64,000 nucleotides of DNA from Methanococcoides methylutens MM1. GTDB lineage: Archaea > Halobacteriota > Methanosarcinia > Methanosarcinales > Methanosarcinaceae. Below are positions 8,090-20,048 of the stretch, piece after piece. Under the pieces are notes generated by a model. The model was not told where the DNA came from. It ran no database searches and saw only the letters and a list, made by a program, of their open reading frames with translations. Position numbers and translations under genes: made by a program. Position 1 is the stretch's first letter; the number at the start of each line of letters is the position of its first letter. The DNA lies in NCBI RefSeq assembly GCF_000970325.1, contig NZ_CP009518.1, positions 1,116,001 through 1,180,000 of the forward strand, written 5' to 3'.

Positions 8090-9946
8090 GTGGACAATTT
8101 CTTATTTCAGCTCTTTGTGTTTCTGATCGCAGCAGCCATTGCCGTTCCTATTGCGAAAAGATTCGGTCTTGGCTCAGTGCTTGGATATCTCATAGCAGGT
8201 ATCATCATTGGACCTTTCGGTCTCTCTCTGATCGCTGACATTGAAGAGGTCATGCATTTCACGGAGTTTGGTGTAGTAATGATGCTTTTCCTGGTCGGTC
8301 TTGAACTAAAACCATCACTGCTCTGGCAGATGCGTACTCCCATATTGGGAATGGGTGGAGTACAGGTTATTCTTTCGAGCATTATCATTGCTGGTATAGC
8401 CCTTATCTTTCTGCCCTGGCAACAGGCAGTAGCCATCGGTCTTATCCTTTCCCTTTCTTCTACAGCCATAATTTTACAAACCCTGCGGGAAAAAGGATTG
8501 ATGAATACCTCTTCTGGAAGATCGGTCTTCTCTGTTCTCCTTTTCCAGGATCTGGCAGTCATTCCTATGCTTGCAGTTCTACCTTTCCTGGCAACGATAG
8601 CTATGCATGATGATGGCCATCTTGAATCAGCCCTTTTTGATATCAGCTCACTGCCGGAATACATGCAAATTATTATTACGCTACTTGCGATCCTATTCAT
8701 TTTGTTCCTTGGTAAATATGCAAGCAGACCAATATTCAGGACCATTGCAGCTACACGGGTTCGAGAGATCTTTGTTGCTGCTGCCCTTGCCCTTGTAGTT
8801 GGCATATCATTACTCATGATGACAGTAGGTCTTTCTCCTGCCCTTGGAGCATTCCTTGCGGGTGTTGTCCTTGCAGACAGCGAATATCGTCATGAGATCG
8901 AAAGTGATATTGAACCATTTAAGGGACTGTTACTTGGAATTTTCTTCATTTCGATAGGGGCCAGTCTCAATTTTATACTGATCGGAGAACAGATCATGCT
9001 GATCGCAGGACTTACAGCAGGTCTGCTGGCTTTCAAATGGCTAGTCCTCTCTATTACTGCTTTCATCTTTAAGATGCCAACAAAAGAGCGCTCTTTCTTT
9101 GCAATTGCCCTTGCTCAGGGTGGTGAGTTTGCATTTGTTCTTTTCCAGTTCTCCAGAGTAAACGGAGTATTACCAGCTCAAACTATAGAGCCTCTTATTT
9201 CTGCAGTTGCGATATCCATGTTCCTGACCCCTCTGCTATTCCTGGCACATGAAAAGTTCAGTAAAAGTGGTCAGGATGATGAGGAGGAAAGACGTGGTCC
9301 GGACATGATTGATCACACTGGACACAAGGTAATTCTTGCCGGATTTGGTCGTCTTGGAACTGATCTGGGTCGTTTCCTTATTTCTGCCGGTGTCAAACCT
9401 GTCATTATCGACAATGATGAAGCCAATGTGGATGTTCTGAGAAAATTTGGATTTAAGGTTTATTATGGTGATATTACACGACTTGATCTTCTTGAAGCCG
9501 CCGGAGCTTCTGAGGCTGAACTCTTAATAATCACTATAGATGATATAGACAAATCAAGAAAGTTGATTGAATTGGCAGGTAAGCACTATCCACACCTTAA
9601 AATAGCCGTTAATGCCTTTGATCGTCCCTCAGCCCATGAGCTCATGGATATGGGAGTAACTAACATACGAAGGGAGACTTTCGGTACTTCCCTTGCACTT
9701 GGTCAGGATTCATTGCAACTTCTTGGTTTCGATCCTTATGAAGCACACAAGTTGATGCTCATTTTTAAGAAAAAGGATGAAGAGATGATGCCTGAACTGC
9801 ACACAATATGTCATGAAGATGAAGATAGCTACATCTCAATGTATAAGAAACACAATGCAGACCTTGAGATATTAATGAAGCTCGACCTTAATCTGGACAT
9901 GGAAGAGATCGACAAAGCCTGGACTGCTGAAAACCCGGAAACATAA
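8090..9946 (+). CDS. CPA2-family cation:proton antiporter with TrkA-N domain, KefC-like
   Basis: 618 residues. The membrane domain (about 1-385) holds around 12 helices, beginning [19 protein letters not shown] and containing [16 protein letters not shown] and the [10 protein letters not shown] region. A TrkA-N Rossmann domain follows (about 405-530) with the nucleotide-binding loop [13 protein letters not shown] and [14 protein letters not shown]. The C-terminus is charged. It starts at GTG 8090, two bases after the KefF-like gene, with GGAGAT about eight bases upstream. Expected role: K+ or Na+ efflux in exchange for protons, gated by a nucleotide and possibly by the flavoprotein partner. 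Confidence 0.9.
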   Translation: MDNFLFQLFVFLIAAAIAVPIAKRFGLGSVLGYLIAGIIIGPFGLSLIADIEEVMHFTEFGVVMMLFLVGLELKPSLLWQMRTPILGMGGVQVILSSIIIAGIALIFLPWQQAVAIGLILSLSSTAIILQTLREKGLMNTSSGRSVFSVLLFQDLAVIPMLAVLPFLATIAMHDDGHLESALFDISSLPEYMQIIITLLAILFILFLGKYASRPIFRTIAATRVREIFVAAALALVVGISLLMMTVGLSPALGAFLAGVVLADSEYRHEIESDIEPFKGLLLGIFFISIGASLNFILIGEQIMLIAGLTAGLLAFKWLVLSITAFIFKMPTKERSFFAIALAQGGEFAFVLFQFSRVNGVLPAQTIEPLISAVAISMFLTPLLFLAHEKFSKSGQDDEEERRGPDMIDHTGHKVILAGFGRLGTDLGRFLISAGVKPVIIDNDEANVDVLRKFGFKVYYGDITRLDLLEAAGASEAELLIITIDDIDKSRKLIELAGKHYPHLKIAVNAFDRPSAHELMDMGVTNIRRETFGTSLALGQDSLQLLGFDPYEAHKLMLIFKKKDEEMMPELHTICHEDEDSYISMYKKHNADLEILMKLDLNLDMEEIDKAWTAENPET

Positions 9947-10316
9947 TGCGATATAAAGAAATCCAGAATATTTGGTAAATAGCCTGGATCGTATTAACTT
10001 CCCTCTGGAATTAAAGCAGTCTCATGAATTGATTTCAGGGGGAGGTTTACATACCTTTTTCTATATTTTTTTATATTTTTTCTCCTATTGGAGATGCTCA
10101 AAAAAAGAAGCAATTTACCATCGCCTGCCCGGATATCAGACCTATGTATTTCCTAAGGGCTCTTCATCACGATAATCATAAATTATATATAAAACCGGGT
10201 AGATGTTGGTTTAACTTTAGAATATATATTCAATATATTTTCTGACATCTGTCAGAACAACTGTCGAAAGAGACAGCAAGCAACAGAACAGGTTAATACA
10301 GCGTAACGGTGATAAG
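9947..10316. other. Intergenic region, 370 bp
   Basis: No convincing gene; a 67-codon open frame here lacks family features and a good ribosome binding site. TATA-like boxes lie near 10184-10194 and 10221-10240. A perfect palindrome at 10240-10257 is listed separately. Confidence 0.4.
10240..10257. promoter_or_regulatory. Perfect 18-bp palindrome upstream of the ASCH gene
   Basis: TTCTGACATCTGTCAGAA has 8-bp arms around a TC centre. It abuts an AT-rich TATA-like segment (AATATATATTCAATATATTT, 10221-10240) and lies 60 bases before the ATG at 10317. Position and symmetry fit a repressor operator. Confidence 0.5.
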
Positions 10317-10922
10317 ATGGCTCATGGGCAGAATTCAACAACAGACATAAAAGTTTCCGGAAGCTGGGATGTCGTCGTTACTCCAAAAGAACCAACATAT
10401 TTCGATCGTTTCTTACCCAATACCCATCAGCAGACAACACTTGCTGAATGTGGTATCGATTCAGGTGATGAATACGCATTGCCATACCCCAAGATCCACG
10501 TCCTTGCAATAAAACAACCCTGGGCATCACTGGTCATAAGCGGCCTGAAGGACGTAGAACTACGTTCAAAGAACACATTCATCCGGGGTACTATCGCCAT
10601 ATATGCAAGCAGGGCTCCCATCAAGAAAAAGGACCTGAAATGGGTTAGCGAGAACTATGAAATTCCTCCTGAACATCTCCATGACCTCCCTACTGGAAAG
10701 ATAATCGGTACGGTGAACCTCGTTGAGTGCAAGGAGTATGAATCTGATTATCATTTCAAGCTGGACCAGAGCCGGCATCTGAGCCCTGAGGAGGGCTATT
10801 CAAGCAACATAAAGGGGTGGTTGTTCAAGTCACCCAGGAAGATCGAACCTGTGGACTACAGGTTCAATGGTGAGGTAGTCTGGAGCTTGGCAGATACTGA
10901 GATCATCCGGCAGACGACTTGA
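10317..10922 (+). CDS. ASCH (ASC-1 homology) domain protein
   Basis: 201 residues. The N-terminal 55 residues are family-unspecific. From about residue 58 comes an ASCH domain: IHVLAIKQPWASLVISGLKD, then VELRSKNTFIRGTIAIYAS, a beta-barrel related to PUA that binds RNA or modified nucleobases. The QPWA and E-x-R residues are typical. Ribosome binding site GGTGAT before the ATG. Convergent with the Fic gene. Function of archaeal ASCH proteins is mostly unknown; an RNA-binding or nucleoside amidohydrolase-like role is possible. Confidence 0.85.
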   Translation: MAHGQNSTTDIKVSGSWDVVVTPKEPTYFDRFLPNTHQQTTLAECGIDSGDEYALPYPKIHVLAIKQPWASLVISGLKDVELRSKNTFIRGTIAIYASRAPIKKKDLKWVSENYEIPPEHLHDLPTGKIIGTVNLVECKEYESDYHFKLDQSRHLSPEEGYSSNIKGWLFKSPRKIEPVDYRFNGEVVWSLADTEIIRQTT

Positions 10923-10947
10923 TGCGCTTCTCGCATTGGTGAACGCT

Positions 10948-11895
10948 TTAATTAAGTTCTTCCTTCTTTCTCTTCTGAGCATGCTCTCGCATGTACTTCT
11001 CAATTGAGTTCTGTGAACTTAACCATATATTACCTGTTTTTACAGCATCAAGTGATCCCTGTCTTGCTCTTAAACTTAGATATTCCTGTGAATAAGGTGT
11101 TAGTGGTACAAGATCTTTAAGAGGGACCAGTTCATCTTTTCCGCCGTAGATGGATAGGTATGAGCTTAAACTCGCATCTACCGCTTTTGCAATGAAATTA
11201 GCAAAAGGTTTCAGGTTACCGGCATCTGCTGACCTTAAAGCTTTGTAGTACTTCAGTCGGTCCTCTTTTTTCAAAATGATAGGTGGATATCGATTTCCCA
11301 TCAGGTAGAGATTAGTAAGCAACCTTGCAACTCTTCCGTTTCCGTCAATAAAGGGATGTATCTCAACAAAACCATGATGCAACAGGGTACTTGTCTCAAT
11401 AATACTGTCTTTGGATGAATTGACCTTATTAAAAAGCTCATCCAGCATTTTTATTATTTTTGACCAATCAGGTGGTGTCTTTACAGCGCCTGTTATCCTT
11501 ACGTTCTTGGTACGATATCTTCCGGCATCTTCCAGTATGTTCTTTGTCACAATTTCGTGTACCTGCTGAACCAACATGTGATCTATCGCTTTATTTTCTC
11601 TTGCCAAGTCTTCGATCAGATCAAAAGCTTTTGCGTTGTTGCTTGCTTCCAGATGTTCTCTGAGGGATTTGCCACCGATAGTAATTCCTTCTTCCAGAAC
11701 AAGTTTTGTTTCTGAAAGGGTCAGCGTATTACCTTCAATAGCATTCGAATGGTAGGTATGCATGACCTTTATTTCATCATGCAATCTGCTCAGTGTATCC
11801 ACTGAAAGTGGGCGCATGGAGTTGATAAGGTCTACCTTTTCTTCAATGTGGAAAAGTAATTCTTTATTGATCAGGGATATATCGGTATTGGCCAT
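10948..11895 (-). CDS. Fic family protein (probable AMP transferase) with N-terminal inhibitory motif
   Basis: 315 residues. The Fic core motif HPFIDGNGR is at residues 180-188: His is the catalytic base, and the Asp and Gly-Asn-Gly-Arg bind Mg2+ and the nucleotide phosphates. SNAIEGN at residues 50-56 matches the (S/T)xxxE(G/N) inhibitory helix placed before the core (class II), so the enzyme is expected to be self-inhibited until triggered. The C-terminal part (about 235-315) looks helical and charged, possibly DNA-binding. The ATG at 11895 lies only about 30 bases from a TATA box embedded in a repeated element, so the mRNA is nearly leaderless. Confidence 0.9.
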   Translation of the reverse strand: MANTDISLINKELLFHIEEKVDLINSMRPLSVDTLSRLHDEIKVMHTYHSNAIEGNTLTLSETKLVLEEGITIGGKSLREHLEASNNAKAFDLIEDLARENKAIDHMLVQQVHEIVTKNILEDAGRYRTKNVRITGAVKTPPDWSKIIKMLDELFNKVNSSKDSIIETSTLLHHGFVEIHPFIDGNGRVARLLTNLYLMGNRYPPIILKKEDRLKYYKALRSADAGNLKPFANFIAKAVDASLSSYLSIYGGKDELVPLKDLVPLTPYSQEYLSLRARQGSLDAVKTGNIWLSSQNSIEKYMREHAQKRKKEELN

Positions 11896-11964
11896 AATTA
11901 CACATATCCGATATTTGTTTGTTCCCTTATATCGGTATTGGTTAATTTCTAAATAAACCGATAT
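11877..11964 (-). promoter_or_regulatory. Repeated TATCGGT half-sites at the Fic promoter
   Basis: Four copies of the 7-mer CCGATAT or its complement: ATATCGGTATTGG at 11879-11891 (overlapping the start of the coding region) and again at 11929-11941, TCCGATAT at 11907-11914, and ACCGATAT at 11957-11964. The copies at 11929-11936 and 11957-11964 form an 8-bp inverted repeat. One copy merges with the likely TATA box (ATATAAG on the minus strand). This is strong local evidence for autoregulation or a dedicated repressor. Confidence 0.6.
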
Positions 11965-12133
11965 TCTGATTTTGCGATATTTCCTTCAGTAAATCTGGCT
12001 TGTAATCATATCTTTAATATACATGTAATGCATACTATGAGCAGATTATTTGACATAAAAATCAATATCTGCTAAATTGAAAATTAATAAATTCATTATG
12101 TGTTTTTAACTACAAATATCATTTACACGATAA

Positions 12134-14086
<1,953 letters not shown>

Positions 14087-14097
14087 GGTGAGATAAG

Positions 14098-16602
14098 ATG
14101 GCAGATAATACTAATAATGGTCCAGCAGATGAAAGGCCGGAAGAAGAAACACCTCTGGATATCCAGCCTACTGATACAGGTGAAAGGATTGTTCCTGTTC
14201 TCATACAGGAAGAGATGAAGAACTCCTATATCGATTATGCAATGAGCGTCATTGTGGGAAGAGCATTACCTGACGCACGTGATGGTCTAAAACCAGTCCA
14301 CAGGCGTATCCTGTATTCCATGAAGGAATCAGGCATTACCTACGATAAAGCATACAAGAAGTCTGCCCGTGTAGTGGGAGACGTTCTTGGTAAATACCAC
14401 CCGCATGGTGATTCCGCTGTTTACGATTCCCTTGTCAGGATGGTGCAGGATTTCTCCTTAAGGTATCCGCTTATTGACGGTCAGGGTAACTTCGGTTCAA
14501 TTGACGGTGACTCCGCAGCAGCAATGCGATACACCGAGGTCCGCATGGACCGTGTCTCCAACGAGATGCTCTCAGACATCGACAAGGACACCGTGGAATA
14601 CAAGCCGAACTATGATGGTTCCCTACAGGAGCCTTCCGTACTTCCTGCAAAGTTGCCAAATCTTCTTATTAACGGTTCCACCGGTATTGCGGTGGGAATG
14701 GCCACCAACATGGCACCGCACAACCTTGGTGAAGTCATTGATGCAACACTGAAGCTCATTGATGATCCTGAGACCACGATCCAGGAACTTATGGAGATCG
14801 TAAAAGGACCGGATTTCCCGACAGGAGCTACAATCCTGGGAAAACAGGGAATCAGGTCTGCATACGAGACCGGAAGAGGTCCCATCAAGCTGCGTGCTGT
14901 AACCTCCATAGAGGAGATGAAGAACGACAAGAACCGTATTGTCGTGACAGAACTTCCGTATCAGGTCAATAAGGCCAAGCTGATCGAGAATATCGCTGCC
15001 CTTGTCAGGGAAAAGAGGATAGTCGGCATTTCCGACCTTCGTGATGAGTCCGACAGGGAAGGCATCCGCATAGCCATTGAGCTTACAAGGAACACAAATC
15101 CTGAAGTGATCCTGAACCAGCTTTACAAGCATACCCAGATGCAGACAACTTTTGGTATCATCAATCTCGCACTGGTGGATGGTGTCCCAAGGGAACTTAC
15201 TCTCAAGGAGATCCTCCAGATCTACCTGAAACACAGGATCGAGGTAATTCTCAAACGCAGTCAGTTCGACCTCAGGAAAGCCGAGGAAAGAGCACACATA
15301 CTCAAGGGTCTGCTGATAGCACTTGATCACATTGATGAGGTCATTGCCCTTATTCGTGCTTCAAAGACCGTGGAAGAAGCAAGGAACGGTCTGATGGAGA
15401 AGTTCGGACTGGATGAGATACAGGCAAAAGCTATCCTTGACATGCGCCTCCAGAAGCTGACCGGACTTGAAAGGCAGAAAGTTGTTGATGAGCACGAAGA
15501 GCTTCTCAAGGTCATCGAGGACTTGAAGGACATCATCGCCAGCGATGAGAGAAAATATAATATCATTAAGGAAGAGCTGCAGGATATCCGTGACAGGTTC
15601 GCTGACGAACGCAGGTCAAAGATCACAGGTTCCCATGTGGAGATCGAGGATGAGGACCTTATTCCTGAGGAAGACGTCGTTGTGACCATCACGAACCACG
15701 GTTACATCAAGAGAATGCCGATCGACACTTACAGCCAGCAACACAGGGGTGGAAAAGGTGTCATTGGTATGGAGACCAAGGAAGAGGACTTCGTAGAGGA
15801 TATCTTCGTGGCTTCTACTCATGATTATCTCATGTTCTTCACAAATCGTGGAAGGGTACACTGGCAAAAGGTCTACGGAATTCCACAGGGAAGCAGGCAG
15901 TCCAAGGGTAAAGCCATCGTCAACCTGCTTGAACTTGCAGAGAACGAGTCCGTTACTGCAATGATACCTGTAAAGGAATTCGATGATGACAAATACCTGT
16001 TCATGGCCACAAGGTCCGGCACGGTAAAGAAGAGCAGCCTGTCTGATTTCAGCAATGTCAGGAAGGCCGGTATCATTGCCATTAAGCTTGACGAAGGCGA
16101 TGAACTTGTCAATGTGGCACTTACTGACGGCTCAAGAGAGATCATGATGGTCTCAAGACATGGTAAGGCAATAAGGTTCTCTGAAGACGATGTGCGTTCA
16201 ATGGGAAGGGCTGCAAGAGGTGTACGTGGTATGAAGCTTGCAGGTGATGATATCGTTGTAAGCCTGGATATTGTAGACTCTGAGAGCAAACTTCTCACAA
16301 TAACCGAGAACGGATACGGCAAACGTACTTCATTTGATGAATACCGTGGAATGAGAAGAGGCGGGCAGGGTGTTATCACCATTGTCACCAGCCTGCGTAA
16401 TGGTCCTGTAATAAATGTGAAGGCCGTTCACGATGATGATGAGGTCATTATCACCAGCTCTGATGGAATTATCATAAGAATTCCTGTTAAAGATATCAGA
16501 TCACAGGGAAGGAATACACAGGGTGTTAAAATTATGAATGTGAAGGCCGGCGACAAGGTCGTTGGTGTTGCAAGAATTAAGAAAGAGGATGACACGAACT
16601 AA
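14098..16602 (+). CDS. gyrA: DNA gyrase subunit A
   Basis: 834 residues. The N-terminal winged-helix/tower breakage-reunion domain (about 30-515) carries the catalytic tyrosine Y145 in [10 protein letters not shown]. The C-terminal domain (about 525-825) has the repeated beta-pinwheel blades that wrap DNA. The GyrA box is seen as QQHRGGKG at 547-554, which marks a gyrase rather than topoisomerase IV. The first 30 residues are an acidic extension. The ribosome binding site GGTGAGATAAG overlaps the end of the gyrB region. Co-transcribed with gyrB; pdxS follows after 55 bases. Confidence 0.96.
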   Translation: MADNTNNGPADERPEEETPLDIQPTDTGERIVPVLIQEEMKNSYIDYAMSVIVGRALPDARDGLKPVHRRILYSMKESGITYDKAYKKSARVVGDVLGKYHPHGDSAVYDSLVRMVQDFSLRYPLIDGQGNFGSIDGDSAAAMRYTEVRMDRVSNEMLSDIDKDTVEYKPNYDGSLQEPSVLPAKLPNLLINGSTGIAVGMATNMAPHNLGEVIDATLKLIDDPETTIQELMEIVKGPDFPTGATILGKQGIRSAYETGRGPIKLRAVTSIEEMKNDKNRIVVTELPYQVNKAKLIENIAALVREKRIVGISDLRDESDREGIRIAIELTRNTNPEVILNQLYKHTQMQTTFGIINLALVDGVPRELTLKEILQIYLKHRIEVILKRSQFDLRKAEERAHILKGLLIALDHIDEVIALIRASKTVEEARNGLMEKFGLDEIQAKAILDMRLQKLTGLERQKVVDEHEELLKVIEDLKDIIASDERKYNIIKEELQDIRDRFADERRSKITGSHVEIEDEDLIPEEDVVVTITNHGYIKRMPIDTYSQQHRGGKGVIGMETKEEDFVEDIFVASTHDYLMFFTNRGRVHWQKVYGIPQGSRQSKGKAIVNLLELAENESVTAMIPVKEFDDDKYLFMATRSGTVKKSSLSDFSNVRKAGIIAIKLDEGDELVNVALTDGSREIMMVSRHGKAIRFSEDDVRSMGRAARGVRGMKLAGDDIVVSLDIVDSESKLLTITENGYGKRTSFDEYRGMRRGGQGVITIVTSLRNGPVINVKAVHDDDEVIITSSDGIIIRIPVKDIRSQGRNTQGVKIMNVKAGDKVVGVARIKKEDDTN

Positions 16603-16657
16603 ACACTTTTAACCATTGACTATATTTAGTACTCTAAATCAACAGAAGGATGATCAT

Positions 16658-17554
16658 ATGGAACTTGAAAAATTACGACATGGTACCGAACTTATCAAGC
16701 GCGGTTTTGCAAAGATGCAGAAAGGCGGCGTTATTATGGACGTTACAACTGCTGAAGAAGCGAGAATCGCTGAGGAAGCAGGAGCTGTTGCAGTTATGGC
16801 ACTTCACGCTGTACCTTCCGATATCAGGAAGGCAGGCGGCGTCGCAAGGATGGCAGACCCACAGGTCACTGCTGACATCATTGAAGCAGTAACAATCCCT
16901 GTAATGGCAAAGGCAAGGATCGGCCACTTCGTTGAAGCTGAGATCCTTCAGTCACTTGGTGCTGACATGATCGATGAGTCAGAAGTACTCACACCTGCTG
17001 ACGAGCACTTCCACATCGACAAGACCGAGTTCACAGTTCCTTTCGTATGTGGTGCACGTAACCTCGGAGAAGCACTCAGAAGGATCAACGAGGGTGCAGC
17101 TATGATCCGTACAAAAGGAGAAGCTGGTACCGGTGATGTCAGGGAAGCTGTACGCCACATGAAGCAGATCATGGGCGAGATCAGGACCCTCAAGGGCATG
17201 ACCAAGGAAGAACTTATCATGTACGCAAGAGAGATCGAAGCACCTATCGAGCTTGTTATGGAAACCGCAGAGATGGAGCGTCTTCCTGTTGTGAACTTCG
17301 CAGCTGGCGGTGTTGCAACTCCTGCTGATGCAGCTCTCATGATGAGACTTGGCTCAGACGGTGTTTTCGTCGGATCAGGTATCTTCAAGGCAGAAAACCC
17401 ACCACTCATGGCAAAAGCTATTGTAGAGGCTGTCAACAATTACGACAACCCAGAAGTGCTCGCTGAGATCTCAAAGGGTATCGGCGCAGGCATGAAGGGA
17501 ATCAGCGTAGATTCCATTCCAGAGGATCAGGTTCTCCAGACACGTGGCTGGTAA
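16658..17554 (+). CDS. pdxS: Pyridoxal 5'-phosphate synthase subunit PdxS
   Basis: 298 residues. The synthase subunit makes PLP from ribose 5-phosphate, glyceraldehyde 3-phosphate and ammonia, in a (beta/alpha)8 barrel. Family phrases: [36 protein letters not shown] with a catalytic Lys, and [13 protein letters not shown]. The ATG at 16658 (MELEK) is preceded by AAGGATGATC; the frame extends upstream to 16616 but gains only non-conserved residues. The glutaminase gene pdxT lies directly downstream, and rpiA, which interconverts the substrate pentose, is in this window too. Confidence 0.96.
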   Translation: MELEKLRHGTELIKRGFAKMQKGGVIMDVTTAEEARIAEEAGAVAVMALHAVPSDIRKAGGVARMADPQVTADIIEAVTIPVMAKARIGHFVEAEILQSLGADMIDESEVLTPADEHFHIDKTEFTVPFVCGARNLGEALRRINEGAAMIRTKGEAGTGDVREAVRHMKQIMGEIRTLKGMTKEELIMYAREIEAPIELVMETAEMERLPVVNFAAGGVATPADAALMMRLGSDGVFVGSGIFKAENPPLMAKAIVEAVNNYDNPEVLAEISKGIGAGMKGISVDSIPEDQVLQTRGW

Positions 17555-17592
17555 CCTTTTTTCCTTTTCTTTCTTTTTTTACGGTGTTAATT

Positions 17593-18189
17593 ATGCGTAT
17601 AGGTGTTATCGCTATTCAGGGCGATGTTTCTGAACATGTTGAATCTGTCGAGAAGGCACTTGCCGAACGCGGGGAGACTGCCGAAGTTGTCACTATCAAG
17701 CATAAGGGAATAGTTCCCACATGCGATGGTCTTGTGTTCCCGGGCGGAGAGAGCACAACTCTTGGCCGCCTGATCCTCAGGGAAGGTATTGCCGAAGAGA
17801 TCAAGGAAGCAAAAGAGAAAGGTATTCCAATACTTGGTACCTGTGCAGGCCTCATCCTTCTTGCAACAAGAGGAGATTCACAGGTTGAGAAGACACACCA
17901 ATACCTGCTTGGACTGATGGATATAAAGGTCAACAGGAATTCCTTTGGAAGACAGTTCCAGTCCTTCGAAGTAGATCTTGATGTGTCTGTACTGGATTCA
18001 CCGTACAACGCGGTCTTCATCAGGGCACCGGCAATTCTTGAAGCAGGAGTGGATGTAAACGTCCTTGCATCAATTGATGAAAAGATCGTTGCAGCAGAGC
18101 AGGACAATGTCCTTGCACTGGCATTCCACCCCGAGCTTACCGAGGATATGAGGATACACCAGTATTTCCTTGACAAGCTTTTCAATTAA
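17593..18189 (+). CDS. pdxT: Pyridoxal 5'-phosphate synthase glutaminase subunit PdxT
   Basis: 198 residues. Class I glutamine amidotransferase that feeds ammonia to PdxS. The nucleophile Cys lies in GTCAGLILLA (about residue 80). The oxyanion strand GGESTTLGRL and the His-Glu pair in AFHPELTED complete the triad. I chose ATG 17593 (MRIGVIAIQGDV), with GGTGTT upstream, over a GTG nine bases earlier. It is 38 bases after pdxS across a T-rich spacer. Confidence 0.96.
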   Translation: MRIGVIAIQGDVSEHVESVEKALAERGETAEVVTIKHKGIVPTCDGLVFPGGESTTLGRLILREGIAEEIKEAKEKGIPILGTCAGLILLATRGDSQVEKTHQYLLGLMDIKVNRNSFGRQFQSFEVDLDVSVLDSPYNAVFIRAPAILEAGVDVNVLASIDEKIVAAEQDNVLALAFHPELTEDMRIHQYFLDKLFN

Positions 18190-18210
18190 AACACACAAAT
18201 AGATTGGATC

Positions 18211-18234
18211 GGAACAGCATAATTTGCTGTTTCC
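18211..18234. terminator. Hairpin between convergent pdxT and methyltransferase genes
   Basis: GGAACAGCA pairs with TGCTGTTTCC with one bulged T around a short AATT-type loop. It sits in the 54-base gap between convergent stops. Confidence 0.45.
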
Positions 18235-18243
18235 AAAAAATTT

Positions 18244-18990
18244 TCATTCTTTTTTCTTCATGATATAGAATACGTATCCGTAATCATCGGAGCATTCTTT
18301 ATATATTTCCATTTCTTCATATATCTCTTTAGAGAACTCGTTAAATTCAGCATTTTCCGAGTATTTCTTTTTCATTTCCTCAAGGCGTAATTCAAGTGGG
18401 TGATAATAGTCCCACCAGGCAGATTCTGGAAGGATGAATATGTCAATGCAATCAAAACCAATCTCAGAGATCGTTTCTTTGTTCTCTTCAACGGTCTTCA
18501 TTGAAACCTCCGGATAATTGTTCCAATATGAAATTGCTTTCTCTGACGGGTTATCTTTGAGCCAGTTGATTTCCGATACACAAATGTATCCTTTGTTTTT
18601 TAAGAACTGTTTCCAGTATGAAACCCCTTCTTTAAAGCCCATGATGTATATCGACCCCTCCGCCCAAATCAGGTCGAAACTGTCCTTTTCATAAGGAAGG
18701 TCTGTCATGGAACCAACACATGTCCTGATATTGTCTGAGATTCCCTTCTTCATGGCTCTTTCATTAAGGTCATCAAGGAATATACGGTACAGATCCAGGG
18801 CATCTACTTTTCCTCCCGAAAGTTGTGCAAGTAAAAGGGTCTGCATTCCGGAACCACATCCAATGTCAAGTATGTGTGGTCTTTCGGGCAGTTCCGATAG
18901 TATTTCGAATGCTTTTTTTGTGCACTCGTTTTTCCCCGGTCCCTGTCTTGGAAGTCTGTCAAACATCTCTATGAACACGTCTGATACCAT
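18244..18990 (-). CDS. SAM-dependent methyltransferase (class I)
   Basis: 248 residues. Motif I is ILDIGCGSGMQTLLLA and motif II follows as VDALDLY. The post-motif region LIWAEGSIYIMGF carries the acidic residue expected near the catalytic centre. Substrate unknown; it resembles the UbiE-like class annotated as class I methyltransferases in methanogens. I chose ATG 18990 (MVSDVF) because AAAGGTG lies seven bases before it; the frame extends upstream to 19017. The lysine-rich end (KKKE) is near a T-rich stretch. Confidence 0.8.
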   Translation of the reverse strand: MVSDVFIEMFDRLPRQGPGKNECTKKAFEILSELPERPHILDIGCGSGMQTLLLAQLSGGKVDALDLYRIFLDDLNERAMKKGISDNIRTCVGSMTDLPYEKDSFDLIWAEGSIYIMGFKEGVSYWKQFLKNKGYICVSEINWLKDNPSEKAISYWNNYPEVSMKTVEENKETISEIGFDCIDIFILPESAWWDYYHPLELRLEEMKKKYSENAEFNEFSKEIYEEMEIYKECSDDYGYVFYIMKKKE

Positions 18991-19227
18991 TCTTGCACCT
19001 TTTACATCGACGATCAAAAGCTCAAATTACTATACAGTATTTCAATGTCTGTCCAGATAGATAATTGTTGCACTCTAAAATATCAACTCCTTTCAACAAA
19101 TCCAATTAAAAATAGGATCTGATAGCGGCAAGATAGAACAAATAAGAAATTCTTATTAAGGTATAACGTGTTTTCTCTTTAGGTCTCAAACGAGATCATT
19201 ATTATTCTATTAGAAATGGTGATTTAG

Positions 19228-19632
19228 ATGGTCAAACTTACAGAAGATATGAAGGAAGCATTTTCAAAGGTAAAGATATTCCCATTCGCAACAGCATCAA
19301 AGGCAGGAATACCAAATGTGATCCCTATTGGCATGTGCCAGCTGGTGGATGATGAAACTATCTGGATCACTGACAACTATTTCCTGAAGACACGTGAGAA
19401 CCTCGATGAGAACCCTGTAGCATCTGTTTTTGTATGGGGGCCTGAGGTTGGTGCCTGCTTCCAGATAAAAGGAGATGTCGAGGTGAAGACCAGTGGTGAG
19501 GACTATGATAAAGCCTATGCTGCTGCAAAAGCAAGGGGGGACAAGTATCCCGCAAAAGCACTCATGGTCATGAAGATCACCGAGGTTTTCGAATGTATTT
19601 CCGGTGATAATGCCGGAAAGAAGCTCCTCTGA
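19228..19632 (+). CDS. Pyridoxamine 5'-phosphate oxidase-related FMN-binding protein
   Basis: 134 residues forming a split beta-barrel of the PNPOx-like superfamily. Recognisable are KVKIFPFATASKAGIPNVIPIG at the start, then DETIWITDNYFLKTRENL and the ENPVASVFVW strand. Such proteins bind FMN, F420 or haem; the substrate is not predictable here. Ribosome binding site GGTGAT before the ATG. Single gene, convergent with the Cdd1-like gene 10 bases beyond its stop. Confidence 0.8.
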   Translation: MVKLTEDMKEAFSKVKIFPFATASKAGIPNVIPIGMCQLVDDETIWITDNYFLKTRENLDENPVASVFVWGPEVGACFQIKGDVEVKTSGEDYDKAYAAAKARGDKYPAKALMVMKITEVFECISGDNAGKKLL

Positions 19633-19642
19633 GCACAAAATC

Positions 19643-19957
19643 TTATATTTTTTCTTTTTTTACTTTTTCTCTTTTTTCCATATTTTTGTCGGACCAGTTC
19701 CACCATTTTAACAGTTCAGGATCATGGTCTCGATGTGATGCATAATAGACCGCTTCCCGGAATCCGTACAATACACACCTGTCAATGTGTCTGTCTCTTA
19801 GTTCGGTCAATTCAAAATACATCCGCTCAGGATCCTTATCTTTGAGCTCGGAGATAGATCGTATCCCAAGGTCCCATAACTGCTCAGCGGATTTCTTACC
19901 AAAACCAGGCATCTGCATCAGATCTCTTAATACTTCTTCTTTTTTTGATTTACTCAT
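19643..19957 (-). CDS. Helix-hairpin-helix protein of the Cdd1 (pathogenicity locus) family
   Basis: 104 residues. A helix-hairpin-helix segment, MPGFGKKSAEQLWDLGIRSISEL (residues 15-37), is followed by the family core around DRCVLYGFREAVYYASH. The charged C-terminal tail is lysine-rich. Cdd1-family proteins are small HhH proteins of unknown function, thought to bind DNA. Divergent from the broken tag gene; both concern DNA repair-type folds, but a shared role is speculation. Confidence 0.8.
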   Translation of the reverse strand: MSKSKKEEVLRDLMQMPGFGKKSAEQLWDLGIRSISELKDKDPERMYFELTELRDRHIDRCVLYGFREAVYYASHRDHDPELLKWWNWSDKNMEKREKVKKEKI

Positions 19958-20018
19958 CTTTTACCCTTTACCACTTTATCAGATCATTATGTCCATCTTA
20001 GAATTTTCTAAAAGAAAC

Positions 20019-20025
20019 TATAAAA
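20019..20025 (+). promoter_or_regulatory. TATA box of the tag gene, probably leaderless
   Basis: TATAAAA lies 24-30 bases before the ATG at 20049 and no ribosome binding site is seen. The spacing implies transcription starting at or very near the start codon. Confidence 0.5.
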
Positions 20026-20048
20026 GCGTTAATGTCTCTCTAAAATGT

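Noticed and set aside
9972-10175. 67-codon open frame after the KefC-like gene
   Set aside because: No ribosome binding site, Phe/Tyr-rich low-complexity middle and no family features; the region looks like promoter sequence.
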